From assembly GCA_946406115.1 (NCBI GenBank), contig OX291557.1, forward strand, positions 2,326,501-2,390,500: a DNA stretch of 64,000 nucleotides. Direction: 5' to 3'. Each line of letters opens with the position of its first letter. Position 1 is the first letter of the stretch. The notes under the pieces are model-generated. The model saw only the letters and a program-made list of their open reading frames with translations. It was not told the DNA's origin and searched no databases. This DNA is from Apoda limacodes (lineage: Eukaryota; Arthropoda; Insecta; Lepidoptera; Limacodidae). Of the stretch, positions 11,906-23,590 are shown one piece after another. The position numbers and the translations under genes are program-made.

Positions 11906-13585
11906 CTAGTCATACAGAAAAAAGTAAAGTAAGCCTCGACGGCAAACACGCGCTGCTCGTTGGTGCCATGCATGGCGCGAACTAACTACGCGGGTAACAA
12001 AACTTCATGATTTGGTATTTTAAAGGAAAGGCTATCCGCACTTTTCGCGAAATAAAAATCAGTTTCGAGCCGCATCTTGTTTAAGCAGTCGGGACTCATT
12101 TCAATGCAAGTTCAAATAGTAGTACAGATTGTTATATTATATTACGTGGACAGCAGGCGGAGTAAATAATACAACGGAGGATGTACACTGTTGTATATTG
12201 CGAGAAAGGTTAACAGGATTTCGGCTTTCTGGAGACTCTTAATAGTAATACAATTGCTGTTTAAACGCAAGCTCACATGTACCGTTTCTTTAATTCGTGC
12301 GTAGATTTAGATGTAATGCAATTTCTTAAGGAGTTTGTTCATGAGGCCTTGTATTTTGCTTATTCTATAGATACTTATTCTACTTTCTCCAGCTAAAATT
12401 AGTTCCGTCTGCTTATTGTTAAGTATTAGATATGTTTTATTTATTTTAACACACTTGTTTATTTCTTTTTAGTTTTTATTTTTTTTGCTGTCAGGTTTTT
12501 TTATTCATTTAATTATATATTTTTTATTAATTTAATTTTGTTCTATTTTGGTTATTATATTATTATTTAGCAAAGAATAAAAAATCAAAATTGTACTACT
12601 ATGAAGTAGCCAATGGAGATTTTTTGTAAAACAATAAAGCAAGAAAATCATTTTGTGCTCATCCCCTTTTATAACAATTAAAAATTATGTCGGTTTTATG
12701 TCCGTAATTTTAGACTCAAAAGAAAAACTAGATTCAGTACAAAATTCCGTAAATTTGGTAATCATTTCCGTAAGTCCATAAGCAATAACAGAAATCCGTA
12801 GATTTACTGATTTAGCGTATGATGAAGCTATTTATTACTGTTCCTTTCTGTTCAGTTTAAATCGTTACCAAAGTGATGATTGTGATGAATAGTATTTTAT
12901 TATAATGTAATATACAGTCACTTTAGTATTTGTATGCTATGCATGTTGGCCGCGAGAATTACCGTTTCCTGTATCTTACAAACTTTTACACCCCTTGTAA
13001 TGTCTTTGAGATTGAATTTTTGATAACCCTACCTACATGATAATTAGGTTTTTGACTTCGTGTAGGTTGTGCGATGATACGTCAGTCAACCAATTCAATT
13101 ATTTTACATTTATAATCGAACTCCTATTATTTTATCCCTCCTTTTACGCCCTTAAATAGGTTTTTTCCAGTTATTTTCTAGGAATAATCCTTTATTATCT
13201 TCTGCTTCGCAGATCCACATATTGAAACATTTTAAAGGTAAATCAACGACACAACATAAATCCCGAAGTCTTACAGTTCAGCAAGTTCGTCGCTTCAAAA
13301 AGTTTTGTCAGTATCTGAAATTCTATTATGAATAAATTCATTTATTCACGTACACCTTCTTTTCATTACAATTAACTCCAAATATACATGTAGGTTTTCT
13401 GTATTGATTTGGGAACTTTTAGACGGAGCGGAAACTAGAATAAATCATGGCATTTCCTATCTCAGGTTGTTTCTGTCGTTATAATTACCCTCAGAATGGG
13501 ATATCGCTAAAAGGGTATTTAAAATAATTGTAAGGTTTCTTTCAAATTTATATCCTATCTTTCGTACTGATCGGCTCCAAAGTGT
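11906..13585. other. unassigned AT-rich DNA
   Basis: No gene or repeat could be supported. A 25-nt segment at 13214-13238 sits between a good acceptor (cttctgcttcgcag) and a GTAAAT donor, but is too short to interpret. Confidence 0.4.
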
Positions 13586-13589
13586 CAGT

Positions 13590-14095
13590 TTTTTAGGGTT
13601 CCGTACCAACGAACCCCTATAACAAAGTCGACGCTATCTGTCTGTCCAAATATAGTAATAATAACGTCGGGCTTTAAATTGGCCATTTCTAGAATTAGCT
13701 GTTTAAGTGCCATTTTTAGAATTGCTGTTTAAGTAGCTAATGTACAGACTATATAATATACTATATTCATAATCTACAAAAATTTCAAATTAACTTAGTG
13801 TTTGAAAAAATAAAAAACAAAACGTCTAAAACTGACTGACAACATGAAATGGGGCCGCATTTTTTTTTTATTTTTGAAGGTAAAAAAGGAAATATCCGTA
13901 CTTCGTTCAATCAGGTCTAGAAACTGAAAATCAATGAAAAAAAGCATATTGATATCTGTAAAATTAGATTATTCCATTTTTGGTTAACACAAAAGTAATT
14001 TCAGGTTCGTTGCTCATCCTGTTTACGAACTAAAGACCCGTTACATACAAACGGACGGACAGACAGACTGTCAGACAATAGAGTTAATTCAATAC
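13590..14095 (+). repeat. decayed 'gggttccgtacc' SINE-like repeat
   Basis: It starts tttttagggttccgtacc with atctgtctgtcc. An inverted-looking end is near 14040-14095 (acggacggacagacagac). The middle is AT-rich and unassigned, so this may be two fragments. Confidence 0.35.
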
Positions 14096-14483
14096 ATCAT
14101 AAGAATTCAAATACAATCATAAGAATTTAGAGCCAAATTCAGAAAACAGAACCGTAATAATAGTGAAACGCTTGTTTTTAATTAACCAATAAATGTTTAA
14201 CCACAAATTAAATGGTTTAACATTATTTTTGATATTTCATTTAGATATGCAGATAGGTACAAACGTAGTATTAATACGTTTCGTTCCAAAATAAACACAA
14301 CAGATAAATAATTATTAACTAGATATATATCTACCTTATCCTTAATATTAAAGTATAATATTAAGTTTCTTCCTTGGCAATTTTGATATATATATATATT
14401 TAAAGTTATATTTTATTCAATACATTTGCTACAAAAATTGCATTTACTAAGCTTGTATACATTGTTCGAAAGACCAAAATTAC

Positions 14484-14563
14484 GCACCATACAACGGAAC
14501 GTGCGGTAAAATAGGTACTCTCACATAAGTACCTGTTTTACCGCACGCTCCGTTGTATGGCGC
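14484..14563. repeat. 80-bp near-perfect hairpin
   Basis: Arms 14484-14519 and 14528-14563 are 36 nt each and inverted, matching at 33 of 36 positions, with an 8-nt loop (ctcacata). All three differences are transitions. It could be a miniature foldback transposon, an siRNA or miRNA-like precursor, or a replication-slippage product. Confidence 0.75.
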
Positions 14564-15715
14564 CGTGCATATCCTTTTGATTTAGGTTGTTTTTTTTAAT
14601 TTAGAAAAAGAGTGTTGCGACTTTCCCACTGATATCTATTTACAAAATAATGAGTTTAAGCGAAGAATCCTAAATGACGCGTCAGATGAAAAATATTTAG
14701 GTTTAAAGTGAACATAGATCACCTATTAATTATACTGTTTTCTCGCAAACTTGTTGAAAAACGTTGTATGACTTTTGTGCTAAATTGGTATTTACAAAAC
14801 TCTTGACTAAGATTAGGTAGTTATTCGTCTACTCGTTTGTAATAAAATAACCAACTTACCGCAATAATATCATAAATAACTATTTCTCAACATAAATAAC
14901 AACATATTACCTACGTCTACCAACTCTACCACATTTATATACCGTGAGTGCTTCTTACTTGCCATTTATCTAACGGAAACTACCACTGAAATATTCTATA
15001 TTCAAGATAACCGAGGAAAATTAATTTCCTCTGAAAAGGCAACCTTCCAGATTTGGTATCGTATCTATGAATATAACAAGGCGCCGAAGGTGGGAGAGAA
15101 ATGATTCGGGACGCGCGCGGTTCGCCAGTGACGCGGTAATATTATATGAACCTACTAAGTAATACATTTATATATTAAACACGGTAATATTGTTCGGTAA
15201 AATTAATTACTGTGTACCTTACCGTACCTCACCGATCCCAGCTTTGGAAATCATACGATGTCGCAAATTGGTCTTTACAGGATGGAATTTTAATAACCTG
15301 GGTATTATTCAAAGAGGCATAGAAATATCAATTCTGATACGTTTGGATTATATCGTAATTGCTTTTTGTGACTGTTTTCATAACGTTTTCTTTTACCTTC
15401 AGTTTGTGTTTTTTTTTTCGTAAATATTAAAAGGTCTTCTATCAGATTAGATACTTGAGTTACCTCTTTATTATTTAGGTAGGTACTTATAAGAAATAAC
15501 ATCGTAAGTCATTCTTTCCCGGTAGCAAAAAAAGCTAAGAAATAGTAGCTCCGTAATAACATCGACCCTGATTTCATGAATGACAGACGGATGTTCTAAC
15601 GAAACAACTTAAGCTAGCATTTGCATATTAACATATACCTACATATTAAATTGATCCTTTCTACTTCATACTTAAAGTCCTTAAAGGTAAGATCGTGAAA
15701 AGGCAAAGGTAGGCT
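14564..15715. other. unassigned DNA
   Basis: Short open frames at 15190-15502 on both strands overlap and show no domain. Nothing else was seen. Confidence 0.35.
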
Positions 15716-15719
15716 TAAG

Positions 15720-15825
15720 CAGGTTAAGTACCGTTGCCAGGCGACAGGCTGCGGGGTCAGTGACCGATGTGCGCACGCAACACTACCATACACACTGCGC
15801 ACGCGCACGCCGCCGTGGGAAACTG
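15720..15825. promoter_or_regulatory. CpG-rich patch with NRF1-like motif
   Basis: A short GC-rich island contains ctgcgcacgcgcacgc, close to the palindromic NRF1-type motif GCGCATGCGC. It is only suggestive of a promoter. Confidence 0.18.
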
Positions 15826-16255
15826 AGCTTTCGACAGAGATTTGGAAACTAGATTTGAAGGTTCTACTGGTGCAAGCTACATCTACAGTTTGAAATTACC
15901 CAATTATTTTGAGTAATAGACGAGCAGATACCATCTGCTTTAGCCGCTCTGCGTTCCCACTGCAGAAACTTAGGCTTAGGTTAATGTCAGCCACACTGGC
16001 CCATTAGGTACACGAATTGGCAAACGTTGTCAATCTAGTGGCCACTTGACTGTCAGAATTTTGATTAGGTTTAACTACTGCTGTCAAGTGACGACAGAAG
16101 CTTGGTTCCACTGAATGGGTTGTTTGTCATTCTTATCATGAATGTTCCCTTATCAAAAATTCAATTGTAGCTCCGGTTTTACAAAAGTGGGTAAACACTA
16201 CTGCAGACGAGACTCATCCAGCTGCTGATACTTTACTACCAGCTTTGCGTCTGAC

Positions 16256-16434
16256 CCACGTGTTTCACCTATGTGTTTCACCCACGTGTTTCACCTATGT
16301 GTTTCACCCACGTGTTTCACCTATGTGTTTCACCCACGTGTTTCACCTATGTGTTTCACCCACGTGTTTCACCTATGTGTTTCACCCACGTGTTTCACCT
16401 ATGTGTTTCACCCACGTGTTTCACCTATGTGTTT
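16256..16434 (+). repeat. 13/26-bp minisatellite with seven CACGTG boxes
   Basis: About 6.9 copies of a 26-bp unit made of two related 13-mers, ccacgtgtttcac and ctatgtgtttcac, almost without variation. CACGTG starts at 16257, 16283, 16309, 16335, 16361, 16387 and 16413. The length-13 period and lack of stops keep all three forward frames open, which explains the Cys/Val/His-rich frames here. These are not genes. Confidence 0.9.
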
Positions 16435-16439
16435 AAATG

Positions 16440-17495
16440 TCGTCCAGTGGAAAGGTTCTTTCTAAGTTATAACATAGAATTCGAGTTACTGTGTAATCAA
16501 AATATATATTCAAAATTAGATGTTACGCGAAAAGCTGCGATCAAAAGCTGGTGGTAATTGAAGAACCTGATCTAAAATGATACTTAAGTACGTAACCTAA
16601 AAAACTGTATTCAAATCGGCCTAGCCGCTTTAGAACAAAAAATCACTTCAACGCCTCCGGAGTAATATTATAATATCCAGAGTAATAATATTTATGAGAT
16701 TTAAAAACCTAATTGAAATCGGTCTAATTGATTTTAAGAAAACTGTAACAGACATATTTTCGTAGTTATAACGCACATTAACCATATATTATCAAGGACA
16801 AAAATACACACAATATTTAAAATCTACTTGGCACACTCTGCATCAACAGTAGATATATGTGTGTTATATACAAATATTCGCTTAACTTCGGACGAAGACA
16901 CTGACTCGTTTGAAACGCTCTTCTGCAAGTATTATTCATTCCTTTATGAGCCGTTTACAAAGCGCCCTCTGGCGTCGGGACTCAAGACAGCACTTGGTGT
17001 GACGTCAGTAGGTACTGCCGCGCCAGTGACACTGCACAAACGTTCGCCTTACTAACTTTATTATACTTTGAGAGAACTACTCCCGAGATATTTGGAGCTA
17101 GATTTGATAGAGACTGATCACTACTGTATATGACTGCTACTTTTAACACGAACATAACATATATGATTTATTATATTTTATAATCCTGAATATTAGTATT
17201 TGATTACTTTCGGTTTTTGTACCTGGTAGGTATTATAAAATTATCTTTAGAAGTGAAAAATATGATCATAATAAGTTATATCATATTTCTTATCACGTAT
17301 CCAGCACACAACTACTACTTGTAATATTAATATTGTATCAATATAGTGTATTGCACGCTGCATACGTATGTGCTGCCAAAGTAAATATCTTTTATAACGT
17401 AACAATTTAAACAAAAACAGATATAACAAAAAAAATAATATCTTCAAAATTAGGAGCTTTATGTATATATATGTATATGTCTTCTGGCTCTAGGC
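16440..17495. other. unassigned DNA
   Basis: Helitron- or SINE-like wording (ttcaaatcggcctagccgct, gaaatcggtctaattgatt) occurs at 16600-16740 without clear ends. An open frame at 16828-17055 has no recognised domain. Confidence 0.3.
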
Positions 17496-17562
17496 ACACA
17501 CCCACTCCTCCTTTCAATAACCACCTTATTTTAGGGCGGCTGGAACTGTGGGCAGAAGCTAG
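17496..17562 (+). mobile_element. Helitron 3' end
   Basis: The block ttagggcggctggaactgtg, then ggcagaag, ends in CTAG (17559-17562) followed by T. The 5' limit was not identified. Confidence 0.45.
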
Positions 17563-17679
17563 TCTATTAATAATCTTTCAATAAACAATCCTTATAATTT
17601 CAGAAACACGAAGTAAACTTCACACTTAATAAAAATAGCCGAACACTAGACGTATGCAAACACATAGTACAATAAGAAA

Positions 17680-17830
17680 AAATGTCCATTCCAAGCCATT
17701 CCTTAAGAGCCATTTGAAGCTATTCCGAGCCATTTCACTAAACGACTATGGTCTACTAATAGCGAGTCTGAAGAGGCTATACCGGGTCCTAATGGCAGAG
17801 TCTCGCCTTATGCTAACTGGAGCCGTATGC
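17680..17830 (+). repeat. unclassified dispersed repeat, copy 1
   Basis: It shares with 26875-27010 the order gagcc/gtttgaag, ttccg-gccatt, then actgaagaggctctaccg-type text and cctaatggc. The family is unknown to me by name. Confidence 0.4.
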
Positions 17831-18124
17831 AATGCTGTCGCACACTAACTATCTACTGATGAAACTAAGATAATTACAAACAGACAATCTCATCAAAACT
17901 TTAAACAAGTAGAAATCCAGGCACACAAGTAGAGACCCTATTAATTACAAAGGAAGACCTCTAAGACTCCAATATTGCTAAAATAACGTACCTACCCAAA
18001 AAAACAGAAAGTAGAAGGCGCGCCCCTGAGGGCTGTGATTATAAATTATGATTGTAGTTAGTTGTCAGAATCCCATGCATTAATGTAAATATATAAACAA
18101 CTAAAAAAACTAGTGTCGGACAAC

Positions 18125-18315
18125 CGTCCGGAATCGTGACAACTTGTGCCTTTCACTTTTTATGTCTGTCTCTCTCGCTCTTAGGCGGGCTAACCATGCC
18201 GCGTGCCTCTCACTCGCTCTCATTGTGAGCGCATAACGTGAGCGGAGCGTAACGCAGTTTCTTGAAGTGTCACCCGGCAAACCAATTTATAAGACGTTGT
18301 CACGTCAAAAACTAA
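18125..18315. repeat. GC-richer block, possibly a dispersed repeat
   Basis: The text gtctctctcgctctt, cactcgctctcattgtgag and aacgtgagcggagcgtaacg stands out from the AT-rich flanks. I suspect an interspersed element but cannot show a second copy here. Confidence 0.2.
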
Positions 18316-18523
18316 AAAAATTGTTACCCTATAAGTTTTAATTAATCAGAAGTCAGTAGCGCCACCTAATATCCAGAGCAACAACTGGTAACAATTTGTT
18401 CTAAACCAACACTTTGACGAAGGGTCAGCAAAAACAAAAGAACAAGGCTGAGCTCCGGAAAAACGGTAATTATTTGCCATTAACTTCTTGCGCTTTACGC
18501 CGCGCCGGGACAGCTGCCGAATG

Positions 18524-18525
<2 letters not shown>

Positions 18526-18555
<30 letters not shown>

Positions 18556-18556
18556 C
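18526..18556 (+). repeat. (ACGGTAC)n short tandem repeat
   Basis: The unit acggtac recurs four times in a row, ending in acacgc. Confidence 0.7.
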
Positions 18557-18761
18557 TTGTAACTCGTTCGGGGTAAAAGAGAAACACTACCGACGCTATT
18601 GTTTTTTTATAACCTACATGACTGGTTACAAGGAATAATTAATAGTCTTGTCAAATCTGTTGCAATGTTTGCGTATTCTAAGTTACTAAGAACACTTTCG
18701 AATCGTCAAGTGAATTAACTACAACTAGCTTAACAAACTAATTATAATACTGTATTACTGG

Positions 18762-18850
18762 TTTTTTTTTTTTTTTTTTTTTTTATACCACTAAGGTGGC
18801 AAACAAGCACACGGTCCGCCTGATGGAAAGCGGTCACCGTGGCCTATGGC
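18762..18850 (-). mobile_element. CR1/Jockey-like LINE 3' tail
   Basis: A 24-base T run (the poly-A tail on the minus strand) is followed by ataccactaaggtggc and gtccgcctgatgg. It is an extremely 5'-truncated copy. Confidence 0.7.
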
Positions 18851-18968
18851 CTATATTCAAACGGGCATCATTTTAAAGTAACTTTTGAGCAATCTGTCCT
18901 TCTATTATTATTTCGGTCGTTACTTTAGTTTAGTCTATTAACAAGCAAAATAGGACTTGCTATTTTTT

Positions 18969-19590
18969 AGGGTTCCCTAGTCAAGATTCTTCATGTCTGT
19001 CTGTCTGTCCGTCCGTATGTCACAACCACTTTTTTCCAAAACTATAATAACTATACTGTTGAAACTGGGTAAGTAGATGTATTATGTGTAACGCATTAAG
19101 ATTTTCACACAAAAATAGAAAAAAAACAATAAAGTTTGGGGTTTCCCCATACTTAGAACTGAAACTCAAAAATTTTTTGACATCAAACCCACACGTGTCG
19201 ATAGGATAGGTCTTCAAAAATGATATTGATGTTTCTAATATCATTTTTTTCTAAACTGAATAGTTTGCGCGAGAGACACTTCCAAAGTGGTAAAATGTGT
19301 CCCCCCCCCTGTATCTTCTAAAATAAGAGAATGATAAAACTAAAAAACATAAATGATGTCCATTACCATGCAAACTTCCACCGAAAATTGGTTTGAACGA
19401 GATCTAGTAAGTAGTTTTGTTTTAATACGTCATAAATCGTAAACCGCAATTTACTTTTCATTTAATTAACCCAAATATAAAAATAAAAAAAAACATATTT
19501 TTTTGTTTATGTTTGTAAAGTACGTAAATGGTGTTAGGTGCGGAACCCTCGGTGCGTGAGTCCAACTCGCAATTGGCCGGTTTTTTATAG
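18969..19590 (+). repeat. lepidopteran 'gggttccct' SINE-like repeat
   Basis: It starts ttttttagggttccctagtc with (GTCT)n and gtccgtccg, and ends gcggaaccctcggtgcgtg, gcaattggccggtttttt. It is about 620 bp with an intact terminal box. Confidence 0.6.
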
Positions 19591-19752
19591 GTCTAATTAC
19601 TTATTTAAGTTTTATACCAAAGAAATTCTTTATACCTACATCATGATTTAAAATCGCGTGGACGGTCTGTACCACGATCGTGGGCCTGTATCTCTTTGCC
19701 TTCCCTAATAGTGTATAGTTCCAAGTGCGCTGGTCGTAAGCCATGCACTCAC

Positions 19753-19774
19753 CTTTTTCTTTTTCTAAAGCCAT
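19753..19774 (-). CDS. possible short first coding exon
   Basis: On the minus strand gacgcaATGG gives a good start context. Seven codons (MALEKEK) follow before AAAAAG|GTGAGTG, a strong splice donor. This is the shape of a short initial exon, but nothing downstream was linked to it, so it may be chance. Confidence 0.15.
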
Positions 19775-19832
19775 TGCGTCAATTTGCTGATATTACACTA
19801 ATTACTTAAGTAAAAAAATGTATGCTTTTACT

Positions 19833-19866
19833 TGCCGTTGTGTTGTGTTTTGTTGTGTTGTGTTGC
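19833..19866 (+). repeat. (TTGTG/TTGTTG)n microsatellite
   Basis: Imperfect gttgtgtt repeats. Confidence 0.6.
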
Positions 19867-19869
19867 ACA

Positions 19870-20575
19870 ATTGATGTACCTAAAACAAAGCAAAAACAAA
19901 TTTAAATATTACTAATATTAAGAGAGTACACTCTGTACGATACTTAAAAGTGTTAGAAATCGAAATTGTTGATATTATGTCTACCCATATATATAAAACG
20001 CTATTTGGCAAAAAATCCAGGCTAAATAGCTCTAAAATAAATTATTTTTGGAAAAAAAACCTTGCAAGACCGGACCTTATCTTATCGAATAGAAAAAAAA
20101 AATTACTGGGGGAAAAAAATTAAAACAGCTGAATTTCACCGGAAGAGGGTGCGGCGGGGGTGAAAAGGGGTGTTTAGCGATTTGTGGCTAAAGTATTGAT
20201 TTTAGAGAAAAAGTCCAATGAGCAAGTTGTAAATCATATAAAAATTTATACGTTAACAGCGACCATTCTTTGACCTAAACTCAAATTTTATGAGAAAATG
20301 TTTAAAACCAATCTTTTAAAATTAATTTTCTTGTTTAGAAAAAAAATCGAAAAAATTTGAAATGCTCCATTTATTAAAACAAAACAATATTTTTTTTTAT
20401 AAAAAAAGTTGAACAGTTTTTGAGATTTCTTTTTTAAGTTGAATGAAAAATCTATTTTCTTATCGTACAGAGCTTAGTAGGGTCTCATTTTCTTTGTATT
20501 AAGATGAGGGATGTCCATATATTTTCATTCTGAAAATCAAAAACTTATCATTGCATAAAAATTGCTTAAATTGCT
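19870..20575. other. unassigned AT-rich DNA
   Basis: Nothing is supported apart from a GC-rich spot (ggaagagggtgcggcgggg) at 20141. Confidence 0.35.
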
Positions 20576-20576
20576 T

Positions 20577-20630
20577 AAAATGTATTATTTAGCCTGGACT
20601 AAAAATGTATTATTTAGCCTGGACTAAAAA
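20577..20630 (+). repeat. 24-25-bp tandem duplication
   Basis: The unit aatgtattatttagcctgga occurs twice head to tail. Confidence 0.8.
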
Positions 20631-20755
20631 GACAAAACACGTTAGAAAACTGCCATAACCAAATCCAAACTCTTGTGGAACAATTGCGGATAATGTATTA
20701 TATATACATATTTTCTGACCATTCTGGCTTGGTAACTTTGCGAAGCAAATAAATT

Positions 20756-20800
20756 TATGGTTTTCATAAATTTATTTATGATAAATTTATGAAAACCATA
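20756..20800. repeat. perfect 20-bp inverted repeat, 5-nt loop
   Basis: Arms 20756-20775 (tatggttttcataaatttat) and 20781-20800 are exact inverted copies. Confidence 0.85.
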
Positions 20801-20834
20801 GAAAAATCTACTTCTAACATGTAAATTCAAAAAT

Positions 20835-20960
20835 AAATCCAGTCCAGTGTGGGAATCGAACACACTTATATAGTCGAGACGGCATTGTCCTCGCAACGGA
20901 GTGCTTCAGCGGGGCAATAGCCGAACGGCGCGGTGCAGCGGTGCAGCGGTGGGTGCAGAC
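20835..20960 (-). mobile_element. tRNA-derived SINE remnant
   Basis: On the minus strand gtgttcgattcccacactgg contains a pol III B-box-like GTTCGATTC (20853-20861). Upstream come ggacaatgccgtctcg and a ccgctgcaccgctgcacc repeat. The A box is unclear. It is not a functional tRNA gene. Confidence 0.45.
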
Positions 20961-21529
20961 TTGTTTATTGTAATTGTAATTGGTGTAAACAAACAAACTA
21001 CGCGCCATAGTAGATTATTTAGTTAAATAATTTAATAATATGCAATATGTCTAAGTCTCAGCGCGTATAATAGACGCAACGTTGAGAAGACCTCCTAGCA
21101 GATATATTGAAAATCGGGTTCACCGCTCGCGCTGCCTTTCGATTAACGCACGTCATTTAAACACCTGCCTTGTTTATTTATGGAGACGTTTTAATGACCA
21201 CGGGAAGAATGCGATGATATTACCATGTATTACATGATTAAGGAAATAATAAATAAAATAGTCATTATAATTATTTCATATAATATATTACCTTTTTGGG
21301 GCAGCGGAGCATTTACTAGGCTTATGTGGAACGTTGGTAGCGTAGTGTATGCAGATAAGATGTTGATAATTGTTTTGTTTTAACATAAGTTATTTATAAT
21401 ATTTTTAAAAGGTACCATATATGTCAAGAAATGTAGATCAGGTAGGTAGGTACTAATTTTTTCATTACTATTATATATTTCTTCCAGTCGTATAAAAAGC
21501 ATTGAATGCCCGAAAACTACGAAATTATA

Positions 21530-21599
21530 ATTTTTAACACTAGTGTTCTCTGCTATTGTGTAACGAGGCGTGGCCCAACTATCACTCGTGTTAAAAATA
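21530..21599 (+). repeat. palindrome-ended block, left copy
   Basis: About 70 bp begins tttttaacactagtg and ends tcactcgtgttaaaaat, which are near inverted copies. The body gctattgtgtaacgaggcg recurs inverted at 23591-23650. Together the two blocks bracket the minisatellite region. Confidence 0.7.
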
Positions 21600-21624
21600 T
21601 CTTACATTCGCAACATTGATCGAT

Positions 21625-21775
21625 TCAAGCTCAAAGTCAAACTTTTTTTATTCAAGTAGCACTTTTGAATCGTCATTTTATTTATTAATTTTATAAACTT
21701 TACCACTGGTTTCCGAATGATTTACTACCGAGAAGAACCGGCAAGAAACTCAGCAGTTATTTTTTTATATAAATA
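21625..21775 (-). repeat. lepidopteran LINE/SINE 3' fragment
   Basis: The text agcacttttgaatcgtcat, accgagaagaaccggcaag and aaactcagcagtta is a widespread dispersed sequence in Lepidoptera. It is a fragment with no coding part. Confidence 0.5.
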
Positions 21776-22129
21776 TTATACCATAACTTCACATTAAAAA
21801 TATAAACTTCATATAAACACAGTTTGTTATGATATTTTAAAAAAACCTAAGGTTCTACGATTTAGGCTTCATAATCATCGAAATATATTAATTATTTGAG
21901 TGATAACATAGTGGGGCTTATAAGATTTACAGGGGTACACCCCAGACTTATAATGTTTTGTGGAGCTAACCCTAAGGACATATAAGGCGTAAGGAGGTGC
22001 AAAATTTGAGCAGAAATAATAATGAGCTACATTGTAGGACATCTCATATCAATATCATATATAAATAAATGATCTCTCTGTGTTTATAATTTACATTTAT
22101 ATCAATCCCCTAACCTTTCTATAACTGAA

Positions 22130-22320
22130 AGCAAACAATTTCCCTAAAGCCTCTCTGTGGCCCACTTCTCGCGCGAACTGTCACTCCTTTACAGAGGCGC
22201 CCTCTTGTAAACTGAGCGAAAAATAAATTACGTTTCACCTCCATTGACTGTACGTAATGATCTGGAGACCCGAACTGAAAATCTTATTTTGCATAAAAAC
22301 AACTTTTCTTATGCAAAAAG
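22130..22320 (+). repeat. unclassified dispersed repeat, copy 1
   Basis: It shares long blocks with 31626-31805: caatttccc(c)taagcct, cactcctttacag, ggcrccctcttgt, ttgactgtacgtaatgatct and ttttgcataaaaacaac. Confidence 0.6.
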
Positions 22321-22789
22321 AAGACGTCCCGAAGGTCGCTCATTTTATTTTACCTTAGAGATATTTTCTCCCATATTTAGGTGAAGTTTTTCTTATGTAG
22401 GTTCTTAATGGAGGTAAGCGGTTTTGGGCACAACAAACTAGATATGAAGACGTTATGTAAGCTTCTTTATCAAAAGGTCCGAGGAATGAAAATAGAAATG
22501 TATAACGAGAGTTATTCATGCCTCTACTAGTGCCAGGGTATGTTCGTAAGTCCAACGTCATGAGGTTGCGTCACTATTAGGTTTATTGATTTATATCAAA
22601 AAACTTGTACTTTTGATCATTCTTAATAAATTCTGTGTAAAAATCTCCGCGTAAACGACTCTTGGTATTATTTTTATATAAATTGTCAACTCTGCACATA
22701 AATAAAAATTAAATTATTTATAATTTTGATATATTTCGCATTGTACAAGCGTTGTGTAAGCAACATTAAAAAACCTATTTATACAAAAG

Positions 22790-23585
22790 TTGCGAATGTG
22801 AGCAACCATTATATACAATAGGTACTAGTCTGCGAATGTGAGGAACCGTTATCTTAATATATATAAATCTCGTGTCACAATGTTTGTCCTCAATGGACTC
22901 CTAAGCTACTGAACCGATTTTGATCAAACTTCGTAAATATCTGTTATTTGATCCAACTTAAAAGATAGGATAGTTTTTATCTCGATATGTCAAGTGCGAG
23001 CCGGACTCGGGCACTATAGGTAAAAACCAACTTTCGCCGGGTACAGAGGGACGGCAGCGGAACAACGTTCGCCGGGACAGCTAGTTTACAATAGGTACTA
23101 GTCTGCGAATGTGAGGAACCGTTATTTACAATAGGTACTAGTCTGCGAATGTGAGGAACCGTTATTTACAATAGGTACTAGTCTGCGAATGTGAGAAACC
23201 GTTATATACAAAAGGTACTAGTCTGCGAATGTGAGCAAACGTTATATACAGTCTGCGAATGTGAGAAACCGTTATATACAAAAGGTACTAGTCTGCGAAT
23301 GTGAACAAACGTTATATACAGTCTGCGAATGTGAGAAACCGTTATATACAAAAGGTACTAGTCTGCGAATGTGAGCAAACGTTATATACAGTCTGCGAAT
23401 GTAAGAAACCGTTATATACAATAGGTACTAGTCTGCGAATGTGATCAACCGTTATATACAAAAGGTACTAGTCTGCGAATGTGATCAACCGTTATATACA
23501 ATAGGTACTAGTCTGCGAATGTGAACAAACGTTATATACAGTCTGCGAATGTGAGAAACCGTTATATACAATAGGTACTAGTCTG
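22790..23585 (+). repeat. 30/40-bp minisatellite array, split by a Helitron
   Basis: Units begin gtctgcgaatgtgag and continue aaccgttatataca. The longer form adds aaaggtacta (40 bp) and the shorter form lacks it (30 bp). Outside the inserted Helitron (22852-23084) there are about 15 units, with 30- and 40-bp forms alternating in the middle. Confidence 0.9.
22852..23084 (+). mobile_element. non-autonomous Helitron (233 bp) inside the minisatellite
   Basis: It starts TCTTAATATATATAAATCTC and ends gttcgccgggacag then CTAG (23081-23084). The flanks are A at 22851 and T at 23085. Removing it rejoins gaaccgtta to tttacaatagg, exactly the text of the neighbouring units. Both ends are therefore certain to the base. 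Confidence 0.9.
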
Positions 23586-23590
23586 TACTA

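Noticed and set aside
16245..16557. Three overlapping Cys/Val/His-rich open frames
   Set aside because: They are translations of the 13-bp minisatellite in each frame; no start context or domain.
20835..20960. Functional tRNA gene
   Set aside because: Only a B-box-like motif is present; no cloverleaf, A box or terminator could be built.
22790..23585. Regular repeats that could suggest a CRISPR array
   Set aside because: There are no unique spacers between repeats, units are head to tail, and the genome is eukaryotic.
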